This document shows positions 21,699-34,435 of a stretch of DNA of 64,000 nt, in pieces. The stretch lies in NCBI RefSeq assembly GCF_002127325.2, contig NC_035435.2, positions 130,603,788-130,667,787 on the forward strand, in the 5' to 3' direction. Numbering within the stretch: the stretch's first letter is position 1; each line of letters opens with the position of its first letter. The DNA is from Helianthus annuus (Eukaryota; Streptophyta; Magnoliopsida; Asterales; Asteraceae). Made by a program: the position numbers and the translations under genes. The notes beneath the pieces are model-generated. The model saw only the letters and a program-made list of their open reading frames with translations. It had not been told where the DNA came from and searched no databases.

Positions 21699-24600
21699 AT
21701 GGCTGGGTCTGATGAGGTAAACAGTCATCCGGTAGAAAACCATGAAAACGCTAAGATACATGTGACCGGAGCAGAACTGCAAGCATTGGTAGATAATGTT
21801 GTTGCAAAAGCTATGGAACGGCAGTATAGTGAATCTAGTGGGACTCGAAGTAGGACCCTATCCACTCCGCATTTCAAGCCTAAGACTCATTCTGAGGCTC
21901 ACAGCAAGCCACACTCTAAGAAAGAAGAGCCAAAGAAAGATGATGATCGACACTCCTCAAACCAAAACAGTGTTCCGTCCAAAAGGATAGTATTTGATGA
22001 CAAACCACGTGCTAAGTCCTGTACTTATAAATACTTTGTTTCTTGCAAACCCCGGGATTTCACTGGAGAAAAAAGGGCAGTGGATTGCATGACTTGGTTG
22101 GATGAGATGGGCACTGTGGTAGATATTAGTGGATGTGCTGAAAGGGACATTGTAAAATTTCTATCTCAGTCTTTCAAGGGTGAGGCCCAGGGTGAGGCCC
22201 TAGCCTGGTGGAGATCGCTGATTCAAGCTGCCGGGAAGATTCCTTTGTACAATATGACATGGGAACAATTTGTTACCCTCATCAAGGAGAACTACTGTCC
22301 TCAGCATGAGGTTGAAAAGATTGAGTCAGATTTTCTATCATTAGTGATGAAAAACCTGGATTGCCAAGCTTACCTTACGAGCTTTAATACAATGTCAAGG
22401 TTGGTTCCTTATCTTGTGACCCCGAAACCCAAAAGAATAGCTTGTTTCATTGGGGGTTTAGCCCCAGAGATTAAGGCAAGCGTGAAGGCCTCTCGGCCAG
22501 CTACATTCAGGTCTGCAGCTGATATATCTCTGTCCCTCACACTGGACGGGTCAGGCAGAGATCATTGAGGAACACTGATGCAGAGAAAAGGAAGCGTGAG
22601 GATGACAACTCACGGCGGTCAGATAAGAAGCACAAGGGAAACAATGACCACAAGAAGGGTTCTGGAAATAAGAAGGATGGACAACAGTCGGGTGATAAAC
22701 CCAAGTGCAAGGTCTGTAAGAAGCACCATTTCGGGAGGTGCAGGTATGAGTCAAAGTCCCAGTCACAGCCAAGGCCATGTGGGATTTGCAAGTCAAGTGA
22801 ACATAAGACTCTAGATTGCAAGAAACTGAAGGATGCAACGTGCTACAGTTGCAACGAAAAAGGGCACATTAAGACAAATTGCCCAAAAGCTGCAAAGAAA
22901 GCTAGTGAAGGGAAGAAGACCAATGCCAAGGTCTTTCAGATGAACGCGCAGGAGGCTATCCAGAACGACAACGTGATAACAGGTACCTTCCTAATAAATG
23001 ATGTTTACGCAAGAGTGTTGTTTGATTCTGGAGCAGATAAATCTTTTGTAGATAATAAGTTTTGTGAGTTGTTGAAATTGCCTGTTAAAGCCTTAAGTGT
23101 AAAGTATGAGGTTGAATTAGCTGATGGCACCTTAGAGACAGCCTCAACCGTGTTAGATGGATGTTTCATATCCATTAGGAACCACTCTTTTCCTTTGTCC
23201 CTACTTCCCTTTAAGTTAGCCGGTTTTGATATATCATAGCATGGATTGGTTATCGCATAACCGAGCCCAGATCTTCTGCAATAAGAAGCAAGTGGTGATC
23301 AAGACTCCGTCTGGTGAGCCACTTACCATTCAGGGAGACACCCAGTATGGACTGACTGAGCCAGTGTCTATGCTCAAAGCATCTAAATGCTTGAAGAAGG
23401 GATGTGCCATTTATATGGCACAAAGTGACTATTGATGAGCAGAAACCCAAGATTGAAGATATTCCAGTCATTTCTGAATACCCTGAAGTCTTTCCTGAAG
23501 AACTACCTGGTTTGCCACCAGATAGGCAAGTAGAATTCAGAATTGACATCATCCCCGGAGCAGCACCTGTTGCGAGAGCGCCTTATAGGTTGGCACCAAC
23601 AGAGATGAAGGAATTGAGGACGCAGCTAGATGATCTGCTAGCTAAAGGTTTTATTAGACCTAGTTCGTCTCCTTGGGGAGCGCCAATCCTATTTGTGAAG
23701 AATAAGGATGGATCAATGCCTCTATGCATTGATTACCGTGAACTTAATAAGGTTACTATCAAGAATAGGTATCCTTTTCCCAGGATCAACGATCTGTTCG
23801 GTTAATTGCAAGGGGAAGCTACTTTTCCAAGATTGATTTGAGGTCAGGCTATCATCAATTGAAGGTTAAAGATGAAGATGTACACAAGACTGCATTTAGG
23901 ATTCGCTATGGTCATTATGAGTCCCTAGTGATGCCTTTTGGGCTCACAAATGCACCAGCCGCATTCATGGATCTCATGAATCGCGTTTGCAAGCCTTACT
24001 TGGATAAATTTGTCATTGTCTTCATAGATGACATCCTCATTTACTCGAAGAGCCAAGCTGACCACGAGAAGCATCTCCGTTGCATTTTGAAACTGCTTCA
24101 TAAAGAAAAGCTCTATGCCAAATTTTCAAAGTGTGAATTTTGGCTTCGTGAAATCCAATTCCTTGGACATGTTGTTAGTGAGCGTGGTATCCAAGTAGAT
24201 CCCGCTAAGATTGAAGCTATCATGAACTGGAAAGAGCCGAAGACGCCTATGGAGATTCGCAGCTTTCTAGGACTGGCAGGATATTACAGGCGATTTATCG
24301 AAAACTTCTCAAGAATTGCAGCACCCCTGACCTTACTCACTCGCAAGAATAGCAAGTTTGATTGGGGGCCTAAGCAGCAAGAATCCTTCGATATTTTGAA
24401 GCAGAAGTTGAGCAACGCTCCAGTGCTGACGTTACCTGAAGGAATTGATGAGTTTGTAGTGTATTGTGATGCATCACACACCGGGATGGGATGTGTGCTT
24501 ATGCAAAAAGGCAAGGTCATTGCCTATGCTTCGCGCCAGTTAAAAGTGCACGAGAAGAACTACACCACCCATGACTTGGAGCTGGGTGCCGTTGTATTTG

Positions 24601-26279
24601 CACTAAAACTATGGAGGCATTACTTGTATAGAACCAAGTGTGTGATCTACTCTGATCACAAAAGCCTTCAACACTTGTTCAATCAGAAGGACTTGAACAT
24701 GAGGCAGCGACGCTTGATGGAAACTTTGAATGATTATGATTGTGAAATAAGATACCATCCAGGCGAGGCAAATATGGTTGCTGATGCCTTAAGTAGAAAG
24801 GAAAGAGTGAAGCCGATAAGAATCAATGCCAAGAGCATTGAGATAAAGAACATTTTGAACGAAAGGTTGTTAGCTGCGCAGAAGGAAGCTGTTTTGGAAG
24901 CTAACTATCCTGATGAAAGGCTAGGAGTAACTGAAGAACAGTTATCCTATGGAAAGGACGGAATCCTAAGGTTAAATGGACGAATATGGGTTCCAGTTTA
25001 TGGAGGACTTCGGGAAGTTATCCTCCAGGAAGCCCATAATTCCAAATATTCCATTCATCCTGGAGCTGATAAGATGTACCAGGATTTGAAGGCAAACTAT
25101 TGGTGGATAGGCTTGAAGAAGTCTATAGCTGCCTATGTAGCTAAATGTTTGACATGTGCACAAGTCAAAGCGGAACATCAGAAGCCGTCAGGTTTGCTAC
25201 AACAGCCTGAAATTCCCACTTGGAAATGGGAAATGGTGACAATGGATTTCATTACCAAGTTGCCAAAGACAAAGAAAGGGAATGATACTATATGGGTGAT
25301 AGTAGATAGACTTACTAAGTCAGCACATTTCCTACCCATTAAGGAGACTTATAGCTCCGACATGTTAGCCCAATTGTATGTAGACAAGATTGTATCTTTG
25401 CATGGCGTACCAGTGGTTATTATCTCTGACAGGGATACTAGGTACACATCGCATTTTTGGAAAAGTTTCCAACAGTCTTTGGGCACGCGCTTAAATTTTC
25501 AGTACGGCTTACCATCCTCAGATGGACGGGCAGAGTGAGCGTACCATTCAAACTCTGGAAGACATGTAACGTGCATGTGTGATTGATTTAGGTGGTAGTT
25601 GGGATAACCACCTTCCGTTGGTCGAGTTCTCCTACAACAATAGCTACCATACAAGCATTCAGGCTGCACCTTTTGAGGCATTATTTGGTAGGAAATGCAG
25701 AACGCCTATTTGTTGGGCAGAACTAGGAGAAGCTCAGTTATCAGGTCCCGACATAGTATTTGAAACGACGGACAAGATTGTCCAGATTCGTGATCGCCTG
25801 AAAGCTGCCAGAGATAGGCAGAAGAGTTATGCTGATAAAAGGCGAAAACCTCTAAAGTTTGAGGTTGGCGACAAAGTTTTGCTTAAAGTATCACCCTGGA
25901 AGGGGGTGATGCGATTTGGTAAGAAAGGTAAGTTGAGCCCAAGGTACATAGGACCATTCGAGGTCATCGAATGTGTCGGATCAGTGCCTACAAGTTGAAC
26001 TTGCCTGAAGAGCTCAGTGATATTCACAACGTATTCCACATCTGCAATCTGAAGAAATGTCTAGCTGATGAATCACTAGTCATACCACATACGGATGTGC
26101 ACATAGATGAGAGCTTGAAATTTGTGGAAAAACCTTTGTCGATTGAGGATCGACAGGTTAAGAAGCTTCGAAGGAAGCATGTGCCTATTGTAAAGGTAAA
26201 ATGGGATGCCCGTAGAGGTCCTGAATATACGTGGGAGTTAGAGTCCACAATGAAGGAAAAATACCCTCATTTGTTTTAG
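21699..26279 (+). pseudogene. Gag-pol polyprotein of element D with chromodomain-like tail, multiply frameshifted
   Basis: Gag starts at ATG 21699 and contains the retrotransposon Gag core ([27 protein letters not shown]), with a 12 bp in-frame duplication giving GEAQGEA. A CCHC knuckle CYSCNEKGHIKTNC lies near 22842-22883 and the protease triad is in [12 protein letters not shown] (23017-23052). Reverse transcriptase includes [10 protein letters not shown] (about 24019-24048). RNase H, integrase (zinc region near 25045-25160, then D-D-E) and a C-terminal chromodomain-like segment ([19 protein letters not shown], 26190-26246) follow. Compared with the near-intact G copy, frames shift near 22545, 23236, 23425, 23803, 25497 and 25985, and a stop lies at 25567-25569. 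It ends at 26279. Confidence 0.88.
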
Positions 26280-26300
26280 CAAATCTCGAGGTCGAGATTT

Positions 26301-26318
26301 CTTTTAAGGGGGTGAGGA
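26301..26318 (+). promoter_or_regulatory. Polypurine tract of element D
   Basis: AAGGGGGTGAGGA immediately precedes the 3' LTR start TGTAACACC. The same tract is found at the corresponding place in element G (minus strand, 58129-58145). Confidence 0.85.
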
Positions 26319-29300
26319 TGTAACACCTCGTAAAATCGTACCCAATAAAATAAAGACACGTGTCAAGTAATACAATCATGTTATGAACCTGGATCCAGAT
26401 AAAGATGTACGGTAGGATTTAAAAGCGTCGACATGTTAATTAATACCTCTGAGCGACCTATTAATAAATCCCTAACCATGATATACTTAATCAACATCTA
26501 AATTGTGTAAATAAATCTGGTTATCCTAAATAATAAAGTAGTTATAACCAAAGACATGGATGCAATGTGAATTTTCGATAATTTTAACATCTAAAACCTC
26601 CCACAAGAATCCAAAGTTATGTAAGTACATGCAAGGCATGCAAAGGCTGAAAACTTGGTCCCCTCTACTGAAAAGAAGCACAAGATTCGGACTAGAAAAG
26701 TTGCATGGTCAAAACCTTAAAGTTTGCAAGTTTTTGTTTTCTGGTCATCGGATACGGACCGTATGGCCTTAGGCTTACGGTCCGCAAGCTCTGCAACTGG
26801 CGATATAAGCCAGGGTCGGTTACGGACCGCATCCGTTTGAGCATACGGTCAGCAAGAGGTGCATACGGACCGCAAGGGCTTTTGCTTACGGTCCGTAAGC
26901 CAGTCGCTGGCAGCAGAAATTGGACAGCTGCCTGTTTAGCAGGTTGCACCGCCTTATATGGGTGGTTTTCGAAAACAGGGACCTTGCAACTGGTATTTAG
27001 CAACATAGGGACACCTGGGAACATCCCATAACATCAGTAGAGTGGCTTGGCATGACCTTGTGCATTTGGGGTTCCTATGTAAAGAAGTGAAGTTGCAACC
27101 ATTTTTCACATTCATTCAAACTCACATTAAGCTGGTCTCTGGAGCTCTCTGGTCAGCAACCAACTTCTCTTAGGCTCCATAATCATAATTAGGACTCTTG
27201 TAAGTGTCCTTAACCCTTCTTAATTCAGTTTAGCTTAGTTTATTAGCTAAAAGTCAAACCGTCGTAATTAAGGTTTGACTTCGAGATTAATCAATAATTA
27301 CCCAGTTAAATCTCAAACTAAAAATACCTATGAGTAGGTAATTATGTGGGTAACAAACCCTTAAAAGGGTACTCTCTGATTCCCACTCTAACTAGGCCAA
27401 TTGTCGGGTCAAAATTAACTTTAAAAAAGTCAACAGAAAGCTTATTTTCAAATTAATGCATAATTAGCAATGTAGGATACATGCAACCTGTTTTATCATT
27501 AATATAACTTGGTAATTAATGTAAGAACATGTCTAAACATGTTCACCCCGACAATTTTCTGTTTAGGCTCGGGTCGGAACCGAAAGTCGCATAGTTTGAC
27601 TTCTGCTTTGACTTTCAGTTCTGACCCGTTTGAGCATAGTTTAGATGTGCCTTAGAGCTTATTTAGGACTAGGTTTCATGTTAGTATAACCCTCTGAGAT
27701 TATACAACTTGATTCACTAGTTATACGATTCACATGCATGTTTCCGTTAAATGCTTATATGTTGACCATTATGCCCAAATGACCTTAAAATGTGATTTAT
27801 GAAAATGTAAAAGAGTAGACACCTTAGTTACTGATTTATAAACTTGTATCTAAAATTTGACATCAGTTTGAGGTCTATATTAGGAGTTATGCTCATTAGC
27901 GTAATTAGAAAGTTTTTTGTGAATTAAATGGCATAATTAGCATATAGCATATCTAAACCCAATTTTTGATACCAAACTTTATACCTACTGATATAAAATA
28001 ATATTTTGGGATTTTTAGAGATTTTTATTTATTTTTAGGGTGAGCATAACTTAGAGTTCTAAGCTTATTTCGGTTATTGCCGGTTTTGCCCTTTCGGGCT
28101 ATAAAATGAGTTTTACAAATCCTTTTTATACCAAACCTTTTTCTACTGATCTAATATGATAAATAAATTATTTTGAGCCTTCTGGAATTATAAAAATATC
28201 AGCTTTCCTTTGAAAACCCGGAAATGGCTCCAAATCGCCTTTTTAAGCGTTTTTAACGCATAGCATGGATCAAAACTATATTAAACATATAAGGATTAAT
28301 GCCTACTAATATATTCAGTAAATTTTTATACTTTAGCAGTAAGCAAAAGTTTTAAACTCAGATTTCCAGTTTTGACCTTTTAGGCTTATGTGAAATTACC
28401 AAAATGCTCCTATGGTGCATAGTATGGTTATAATTAATAAATTTCACATATAGATTATACCCTACTGTTATAACTTGATAAATTAAGTATATTTACTGAA
28501 TAAATCAGACCTGTAACTCAGATTGCTAATTAAACTCTTTTATAACCTTTTAAATGACCAAAATGCCCTTACGAGGCATAGTTTGTGTTTAAAATCACTT
28601 TGGGCATAATAGAAGATATCTTACTGATGTCACAACATATTTAAGGCATATTAACTTAGGAAACTTGTATATGATTCATATGGTTACTCGTTACGCACTT
28701 TGCGCGTTCGGATTGGCTTATGTAACTAGTTTGCATATATTAGCCGAAACGGGTCAAACCATATCATTTTTGTCTCAAATTCAGAATGTGTATAACATAC
28801 CCATAGTAAACAAGCATACAAGCTTGTCGGGTCAAAATCACATTCTAAAACGGTATTCGCTTTGTCATGCGTTTGAACCGTATCTTCCTTTATAACTAAC
28901 CGGTCTAAGCTTAGGCTAAATTAAAGACCCGTTAGAAATCTAATAGGTTATTATAAACCTTCGTTCCAGAATAGGAGACCCGGTAAAAGCTACGTGCACT
29001 TGCTTATTGTGATTATTACTTGCAAAGGTAAATACTTTTAACTTATTTTCCCTATACGGGCTTGGGGTACGATATATAAAATACCACTTGGTTGGGCATT
29101 GAATCTTTAATAAAATGAAGGTTAAATCATTGAAATGACCTGTTTAAATTGTTTTGTTTGCTTAAAGCCTTTGGGGGGTTAATGACCATGTCCCGAATAT
29201 CCTTGGCATCATTTGAAGAAATGGCCACGACCTAAGCACGCGGGTGTAGGCGTACACCCGTTAGTGCATATATAAATAACAAGGTATACCCGCCGGTTTC

Positions 29301-29840
29301 CGGAATAACCCGCCGCGGGACTATATCATGTGGTGTGTCTATTGATCTTTAATCCGGTGTAAACCCGGGCTACTGAACGCATGAGAAACATGTAATTCTT
29401 TTACAAGATTATATACAAATAATTATCCCAAGTTATAAAAATGTTTTTGTGCCATGTGCATTCAAATCAATTTTAAACCTTTTCAAAATGATTCAGTTAA
29501 ATTGTATTTACCAGTGTAAACTGACGTATTTTCCCAAAAAGACTAAGTGCAGGTACTACTCGTAATAGGCTGGCCTCTCCTTAGCATCAATAAGAGTCTC
29601 GCAAGCTTGGATGTATTTAAGTCTGTTGAACAAGTTTCCTCTTTATTTTTGATCCTCCTGTGGATATTATTCGACCATGATGTGATACCTAATATTACAC
29701 TTTTATTTGGTTGAAATAAAATCTATCTTTTGCTTCCGCTGTGCACTTAATTTGTGTTGTTTGACTATGATGATATCAACTACGTCACGATACTCCCCAT
29801 CGGGCCCACCGGTAATACGTGGAAATATCGGGGTGTGACA
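26319..29840 (+). repeat. 3' LTR of element D (3522 bp)
   Basis: The ends are the same as the 5' LTR. The palindromic word cluster spans about 26751-26900 and includes a 43 bp block missing from the 5' copy. TATA reads CTATGTAAAG here, one base changed from the 5' copy. The target duplication ATAGG follows at 29841-29845. Confidence 0.93.
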
Positions 29841-29845
29841 ATAGG

Positions 29846-31641
29846 GATGAACCTGTGATACATATATCTGAAGAACGAAATATTTCTGAGGGTAATAGTA
29901 GTGAAGAGGTTGACCAAAACCAACTCAGGAGGTCTACTAGAAGTTCTACACTACCTAGGAGTCTTAGTGATTTTATAGTTGAAGGTAAGGTTAAGTATAG
30001 ATTAGAGCGAGTAGTGAGTTGCTCTAACTTGTCTTTGGAACATAAGTGCTTTACTTCTGTATTAGATAAAAGCTATGAACCAAAAACCTTCTTTGAGGCT
30101 TCTAAAGATCCTAACTAGGTGTCTGCGATGAATGAAAAATTTGAAGCTCTTTATCGAAATGACACCTGGGATCTAGTTGAATTGTCTCCTGGTAGAAGTG
30201 TTGTTGGGTGTAAATGGGTTTATAAAATAAAGTACAAATCAACAGGAGAAGTCGAAAGATTTAAGGCTAGATTAGTAGCTAAAGACTATAGTAAAAAACA
30301 TGATGTTGACTTGATGAAACGTTTTCTCCTGTTGTTAAACTTGTTACTGTGAGATGTATACTTGCTATTGTTGTTGAGAATAATTGGAATTTATATCAGC
30401 TAGATGTGAATAATGTGTTCTTATATGAAAACTTGTATGAAGATGTTTACATGTATTTACCTGATGGTTATTATTCCAAAGATGAGCGTAGAGTGTGTAA
30501 ATTAAAAAAATCGTTATATGACCTTAAACAGGCTCCTAGAATGTGTAAATTAAAAAAAAATCGTTATTTGATCTAGGTTTTAGTCAAAGTAAATGTGACT
30601 ATTCGTTGTTTTACAAGAAAACTGAAAATGTAACAGTTTATTTGCTTGTGTATGTTGATGATATAGTTATTACTGGGAATAACTTTGATGAAATACAAGT
30701 TGTTAAAACAAGTCTTAGATCAAAGTTTTTAATTAAAGATCTGGGTGAATTAAAATATTTTCTTTGCATTGAACTTGTTAAGGTAGATAAAGATATTTGT
30801 CTTTCACAAAGAAAGTATTGCTTAGAATTACTTGCTGAGTATGGTATGAGTGGATGCAAACCAGTAAGTAATCTGATTGAGCAAAATCACGTTGTGTCGA
30901 ATTTGTGTAAAGAAAATGGTGATGTTTTAGATAACATTACAGGATATCAAAAATTGGTTGGCAAGCTAATCTATCTTGCTCATACCAGACCTGATATATC
31001 ATACATTGTGCATTTTCTTAATCAATTCATGCATTGTCCGTCTCAAGGTCACTTGAAAATAGCATTCAGGTTACTTAGATACTTGAAAATGTCTCCTGGA
31101 AAGGGTATTTTATTTAGTAAAGGACCTGAGTTTAAATTAACAGGTTTTGCTGACTCTGGTTGGGCTAAACGCCTAATATCAAGAAAGTTTGTAAGTTGAT
31201 TTCTTGTGTTTTTGGGAAACAGTTTAGTCTCTTAGAAAAGTAAGAAGCAGGCAACTGTTTCAAGACCGCCTCCCGAGGCAGAATATAGATCAATGTGCGC
31301 ATGTGCGTGTGAAATAACATGGCTAAAAAACATGTTGAATGAATTGGGAGTTGTTGTAGATGTGCCTATATTTTTTGCATTGTGATAGTTCTGCTGCTAT
31401 TTCAATTGCTGCCAATCTTGTCTTTCATGACAGGACTAAGCATTTTGAGATTGACCTTTTCTTTTTAAGAGATTTAATCTCAAAAGGTGTTTTGAAAACA
31501 TTAGGAGTTGAATCTAAAAATCAGCTTGCTGATCTTTTAACTAAAGGTTTGTTAATACAACAACACAACGAATTATGTTGTGACATAAACATGTTTAATC
31601 CTTTTGGATATTTCCAATATATAAATAAGCAACACATTTAG
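29846..31641 (+). pseudogene. Copia pol part 2 of element C: reverse transcriptase and RNase H
   Basis: Continuation of the copia pol after element D. The linker shows RRSTRSSTLPRSLSDF; RT begins with ALYRNDTWDLVELSPG and VGCKWVYKIKYKSTG, then NNVFLYENLYEDVYM, and the catalytic YVDD is in LLVYVDDIVITGN (about 30645-30683). RNase H is recognised from LTGFADSGWA (31138-31167), then HCDSSAAISIAANLVFHDRT and the ADLLTKGL box. Breaks include TAG at 30116-30118, frameshifts near 30320, 30575 and 31195, and a short tandem duplication of 23-24 bases (30495-30517 and 30543-30566) that wrecks the region after KQAPR. It is non-functional. Confidence 0.86.
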
Positions 31642-31680
31642 GCATCAAGAGTTGTACCTTGAGCTTTGCATATTTTTCAA

Positions 31681-32741
31681 AAAAAAAACTTGATTTTTTA
31701 GTTTTAACCCAAAAGTTTTTTACCTTTTGCAATTTTAACCCTACATAATTTGTTTTTTTAACTTTAACCCAAAACTAAACTTGATTTTTTACTTTTAACC
31801 CAAAGATTTTTAGCTTTTGCAATTTTAACCTTACATAATTTGTTTTTTTAACTTTAACCCAAAACTTTTCATTATTTACAATTTAACTTCACAAGTTTTG
31901 TCACTTATACTTTTCATCTTTGGCAAATTTTCGTTTTACGTATAATTCTAAATTTTTCGACTTAATACAACGTAACGTACGAGTTTGGTTCAATTTTTAT
32001 GTTTTGTTTCAAATTTTGCAAGTTAACACGACGCAACTTGAATGTGTGGTTCAACGTTTTTTACCTCTATTTTTTCATGTTTGACAGATTCGTCGCAACA
32101 CGCAGATCCTAGGTCGAGTCAGTGTTGGTGGTCGATAACGGTTTTGTGACATTAGTATTATCTGACACTGTTTTACGCCATGCCGCAACGCGGGGTGTGT
32201 TTTGGGGTTTTCTAAAGAAAAAATGGTTATGCATATGGCTGTCGTGACATTGGCTTTGGGGGTTTTCCAAAAAAAATTGATTTTTTTACTTTTCACCAAA
32301 AAATATTTCATAAATTACTTTTAACCCAAAACTATTTGTTTTTTTTTACTTTTAACCCAAAACCTTTTATTTTTTGCAATCTATCATCGCAACTTTTTTT
32401 ACTTTCAACTTTGGTCCTTTATAGTTTTCATTTTCCGCAAATTTTTCGTTTTATGCTTGGTTCTAAATTTTGTGACTTAACACATCGCAACGTGCTTCTT
32501 TTTTATGCTTGGTTCTAAATTTTTGTAACTTAACACATCGCAACGTGCTTCTTTGTTTTAACGTTTTTACGTTTCGTTCTAAATTTTGCGAGTTAACACG
32601 ACGCAACGTGCATGTGTGGGTGAACGTTTTTACATCGTCTATTTTTTCCCGTTTGACAGGTTTAATATAACGTGTAGGTCCTAAATCGACTTAGTTGTAA
32701 CTAAAGAATACCCGCCGCATTGCGGCGGGTCTCAATTCTAG
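31681..32741 (+). mobile_element. Non-autonomous Helitron (3' terminus clear, 5' end not located)
   Basis: The 3' end has the diagnostic layout: a GC-rich hairpin with 9 bp arms ACCCGCCGC and GCGGCGGGT (32710-32718 and 32722-32730, loop ATT), a seven-base gap, then CTAG (32738-32741) followed by T. Upstream sequence contains repeated phrases such as TTAACACGACGCAACGTGC (near 32593) and TTAACACATCGCAACGTGC (near 32477 and 32529). Helitrons insert between A and T; the T is present on the right. The 5' TC end is not recognisable, so the start coordinate is only the point where copia 3' sequence ceases to be recognisable. Confidence 0.65.
31688..31872. repeat. Two tandem units of about 92 bp, AT-rich
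   Basis: The block beginning CTTGATTTTTTAG and containing TTTTGCAATTTTAACC and ATAATTTGTTTTTTTAAC occurs at 31688-31780 and again at 31781-31872 with few differences. Similar shorter words (TTTAACCCAAAA) recur to about 32360. The repeats lie within the inferred Helitron. Confidence 0.75.
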
Positions 32742-32756
32742 TTAAACTTAGAAGGG

Positions 32757-33334
32757 TGTTAAAAGTTACATTTAACATATTTATAGTTTCAGTTTAACAT
32801 CAAATAATGCGTTTAATATGTTGTGTTTATATTTTGCATATTATTGTAACCTGGGCTTGGAGTGTTAAAGACTGTGCTGATTGGGCTGCTGCTTATTGGA
32901 TTGTGCTAACTTGGGCTGTGCTGACTTGGGCTTAAAGTTGTTGATATCGTTAAAGGCTGGTTTGGAGCGGAGCAGTTATTAGGACCGGGTTGTTGCAATA
33001 ACCCGGATTATGCTGAATGCATACTATAAAAGAATGGTCCAGAGTGTTCTACGCATTATTGCAGATATTTTCTTTTGTCTTCCTCTCTCTCTCAAAGGCG
33101 AATTAGGGTTTCCATTATAGCTTTGATTTCTTCTTAATCAAAGTTTATAGGTTAGATCTGGTGTAATTCGTAAGAGATTATCGTTTTGATAATCTCCAGT
33201 TGTTAAGAGTTGTTTGGTCGATTTGTCTGTTTTTCTTCATAAGATTACAATCTTGTACCAGAGTGTCTCTTGGGTTAATAAACTTAGGGTTGGGTATTCT
33301 GAGTTGATTGTTTGTGATACCAGTGTTTTTAACA
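32757..33334 (+). repeat. 3' LTR of copia element C (578 bp)
   Basis: The ends TGTTAAAA and TTTTTAACA form an inverted terminal repeat, and a purine patch CTTAGAAGGG precedes the start. Inside are TATAAAA at 33025-33031, a CT-rich start region (TCTTCCTCTCTCTCTC) and a leader with AATTAGGGTTT, all normal for a short copia LTR. The 5 bp following it (ATTTC) should match the flank of the missing 5' LTR. Confidence 0.78.
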
Positions 33335-34435
33335 ATTTCATAGGTAACCGTGGTAATGTAGATTGTTGTTTCTTTTTTCCCTTTTATTTGATGCTAATGT
33401 CGAGTGATGACGTGAATTTTAACTTGTTTTTTTTTTTTTTTATTTTAATGTAATTAAAGTGTTTTTATTTTTAATAAATATAATTTCATATATAAAATAA
33501 TCCGACTTCAGTATCTTATGCTCCATTTTTTTCTTGACACATGGAAAACATGACATAGCTCTATTTGAATGTTAAGTTATCTAATTAAGACAAAAACGAT
33601 ACAAGGGATCTAATTATAACACTTTTAAAACTTGATTAATATTGTGTGAGATTTTCCCAAATGTATAAACTGTAGAATTTTACAGAAAAGGCTTTTACTT
33701 TTTTGTTTTATAAAAAAAAAAAACAAAAAACGTGGAAGACGTTTTCGGGTGTGAGTTGTGTTGTGAGAGTGAGGTGTGAATTTAGAGAAAGCATAAGGGA
33801 CCAACACGTGGAAAATAGTATTAATAAAGCTATTTTTGGAGGTATTAAGAAAGCATTGACCACGTTGCATAGCCACCGGCCAAAGTGAGTTAACCCTCCA
33901 CCTCTAAGCTTAATTTAAGGATGACACAGCAGCCTTTTCGTGATTTCAATTTAAAAAAAAATATATATTTTTTTTTAAAGACGTAGATGACAGTATATTT
34001 GACAAAAAAAAAAAGGTATCAAATAGTATAATTGTTAAAGTATTCAATGTTACTTCTTCAATACAAAGTATCTAAATACTAATTTTTTATTCAGAAAAGT
34101 AAGGCGTGACAAGTGGAATCTGATGAATCTTTTGAATACGTAAATGTCTTTTTAAATAATGTTTTTAAAACTAGACCATTAACCATCTATCTTATTGTTA
34201 CAAGTATAAAACAAATCAGCAACTAAGATTTTGAACAGAAAGCAAGAAAATATATCAAAAATATTACTATGCATCAGTATATTTAGGGTTTACTGTAATA
34301 CTCTTTATCTTCTATAATTTTTTAAAGTGATTGTTAGTGAAGGAAAAAGCAAAAGTAATAATAAAAATATAAAAAATATATTATTAAATTAAAATAAAAG
34401 AAAAAATATAAGTGTTAGCGTAATTATAAAGTATA

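Larger units (their letters stand above)
15775..29840 (+). mobile_element. Element D: complete chromovirus-like Ty3/gypsy retrotransposon, 14.07 kb
   Basis: A full structure: 5' LTR, Met-tRNA primer site, extra proline-rich ORF, hairpin array, gag-pol, polypurine tract, 3' LTR, and a perfect 5 bp target duplication. PR-RT-RH-IN order and a chromodomain-like C-terminus place it with plant chromoviruses, probably near the Tekay/Del branch (inferred). The two LTRs are very similar by eye, but gag-pol has several frameshifts, so the copy is structurally complete and coding-dead. It is inserted in pol of element C. Confidence 0.92.
12412..33334 (+). mobile_element. Element C: decayed Ty1/copia retrotransposon, host of several insertions
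   Basis: The order gag, zinc knuckle, protease, integrase, reverse transcriptase, RNase H (integrase before RT) is diagnostic of Ty1/copia. The coding parts lie at 12652-15769 and 29846-31641, separated by the complete element D. A MITE interrupts gag, a Helitron end lies in the 3' untranslated part, and element B occupies the leader. The 3' LTR is 32757-33334; the 5' LTR is off the left side. Multiple stops and frameshifts show an old inactive copy. Confidence 0.87.
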
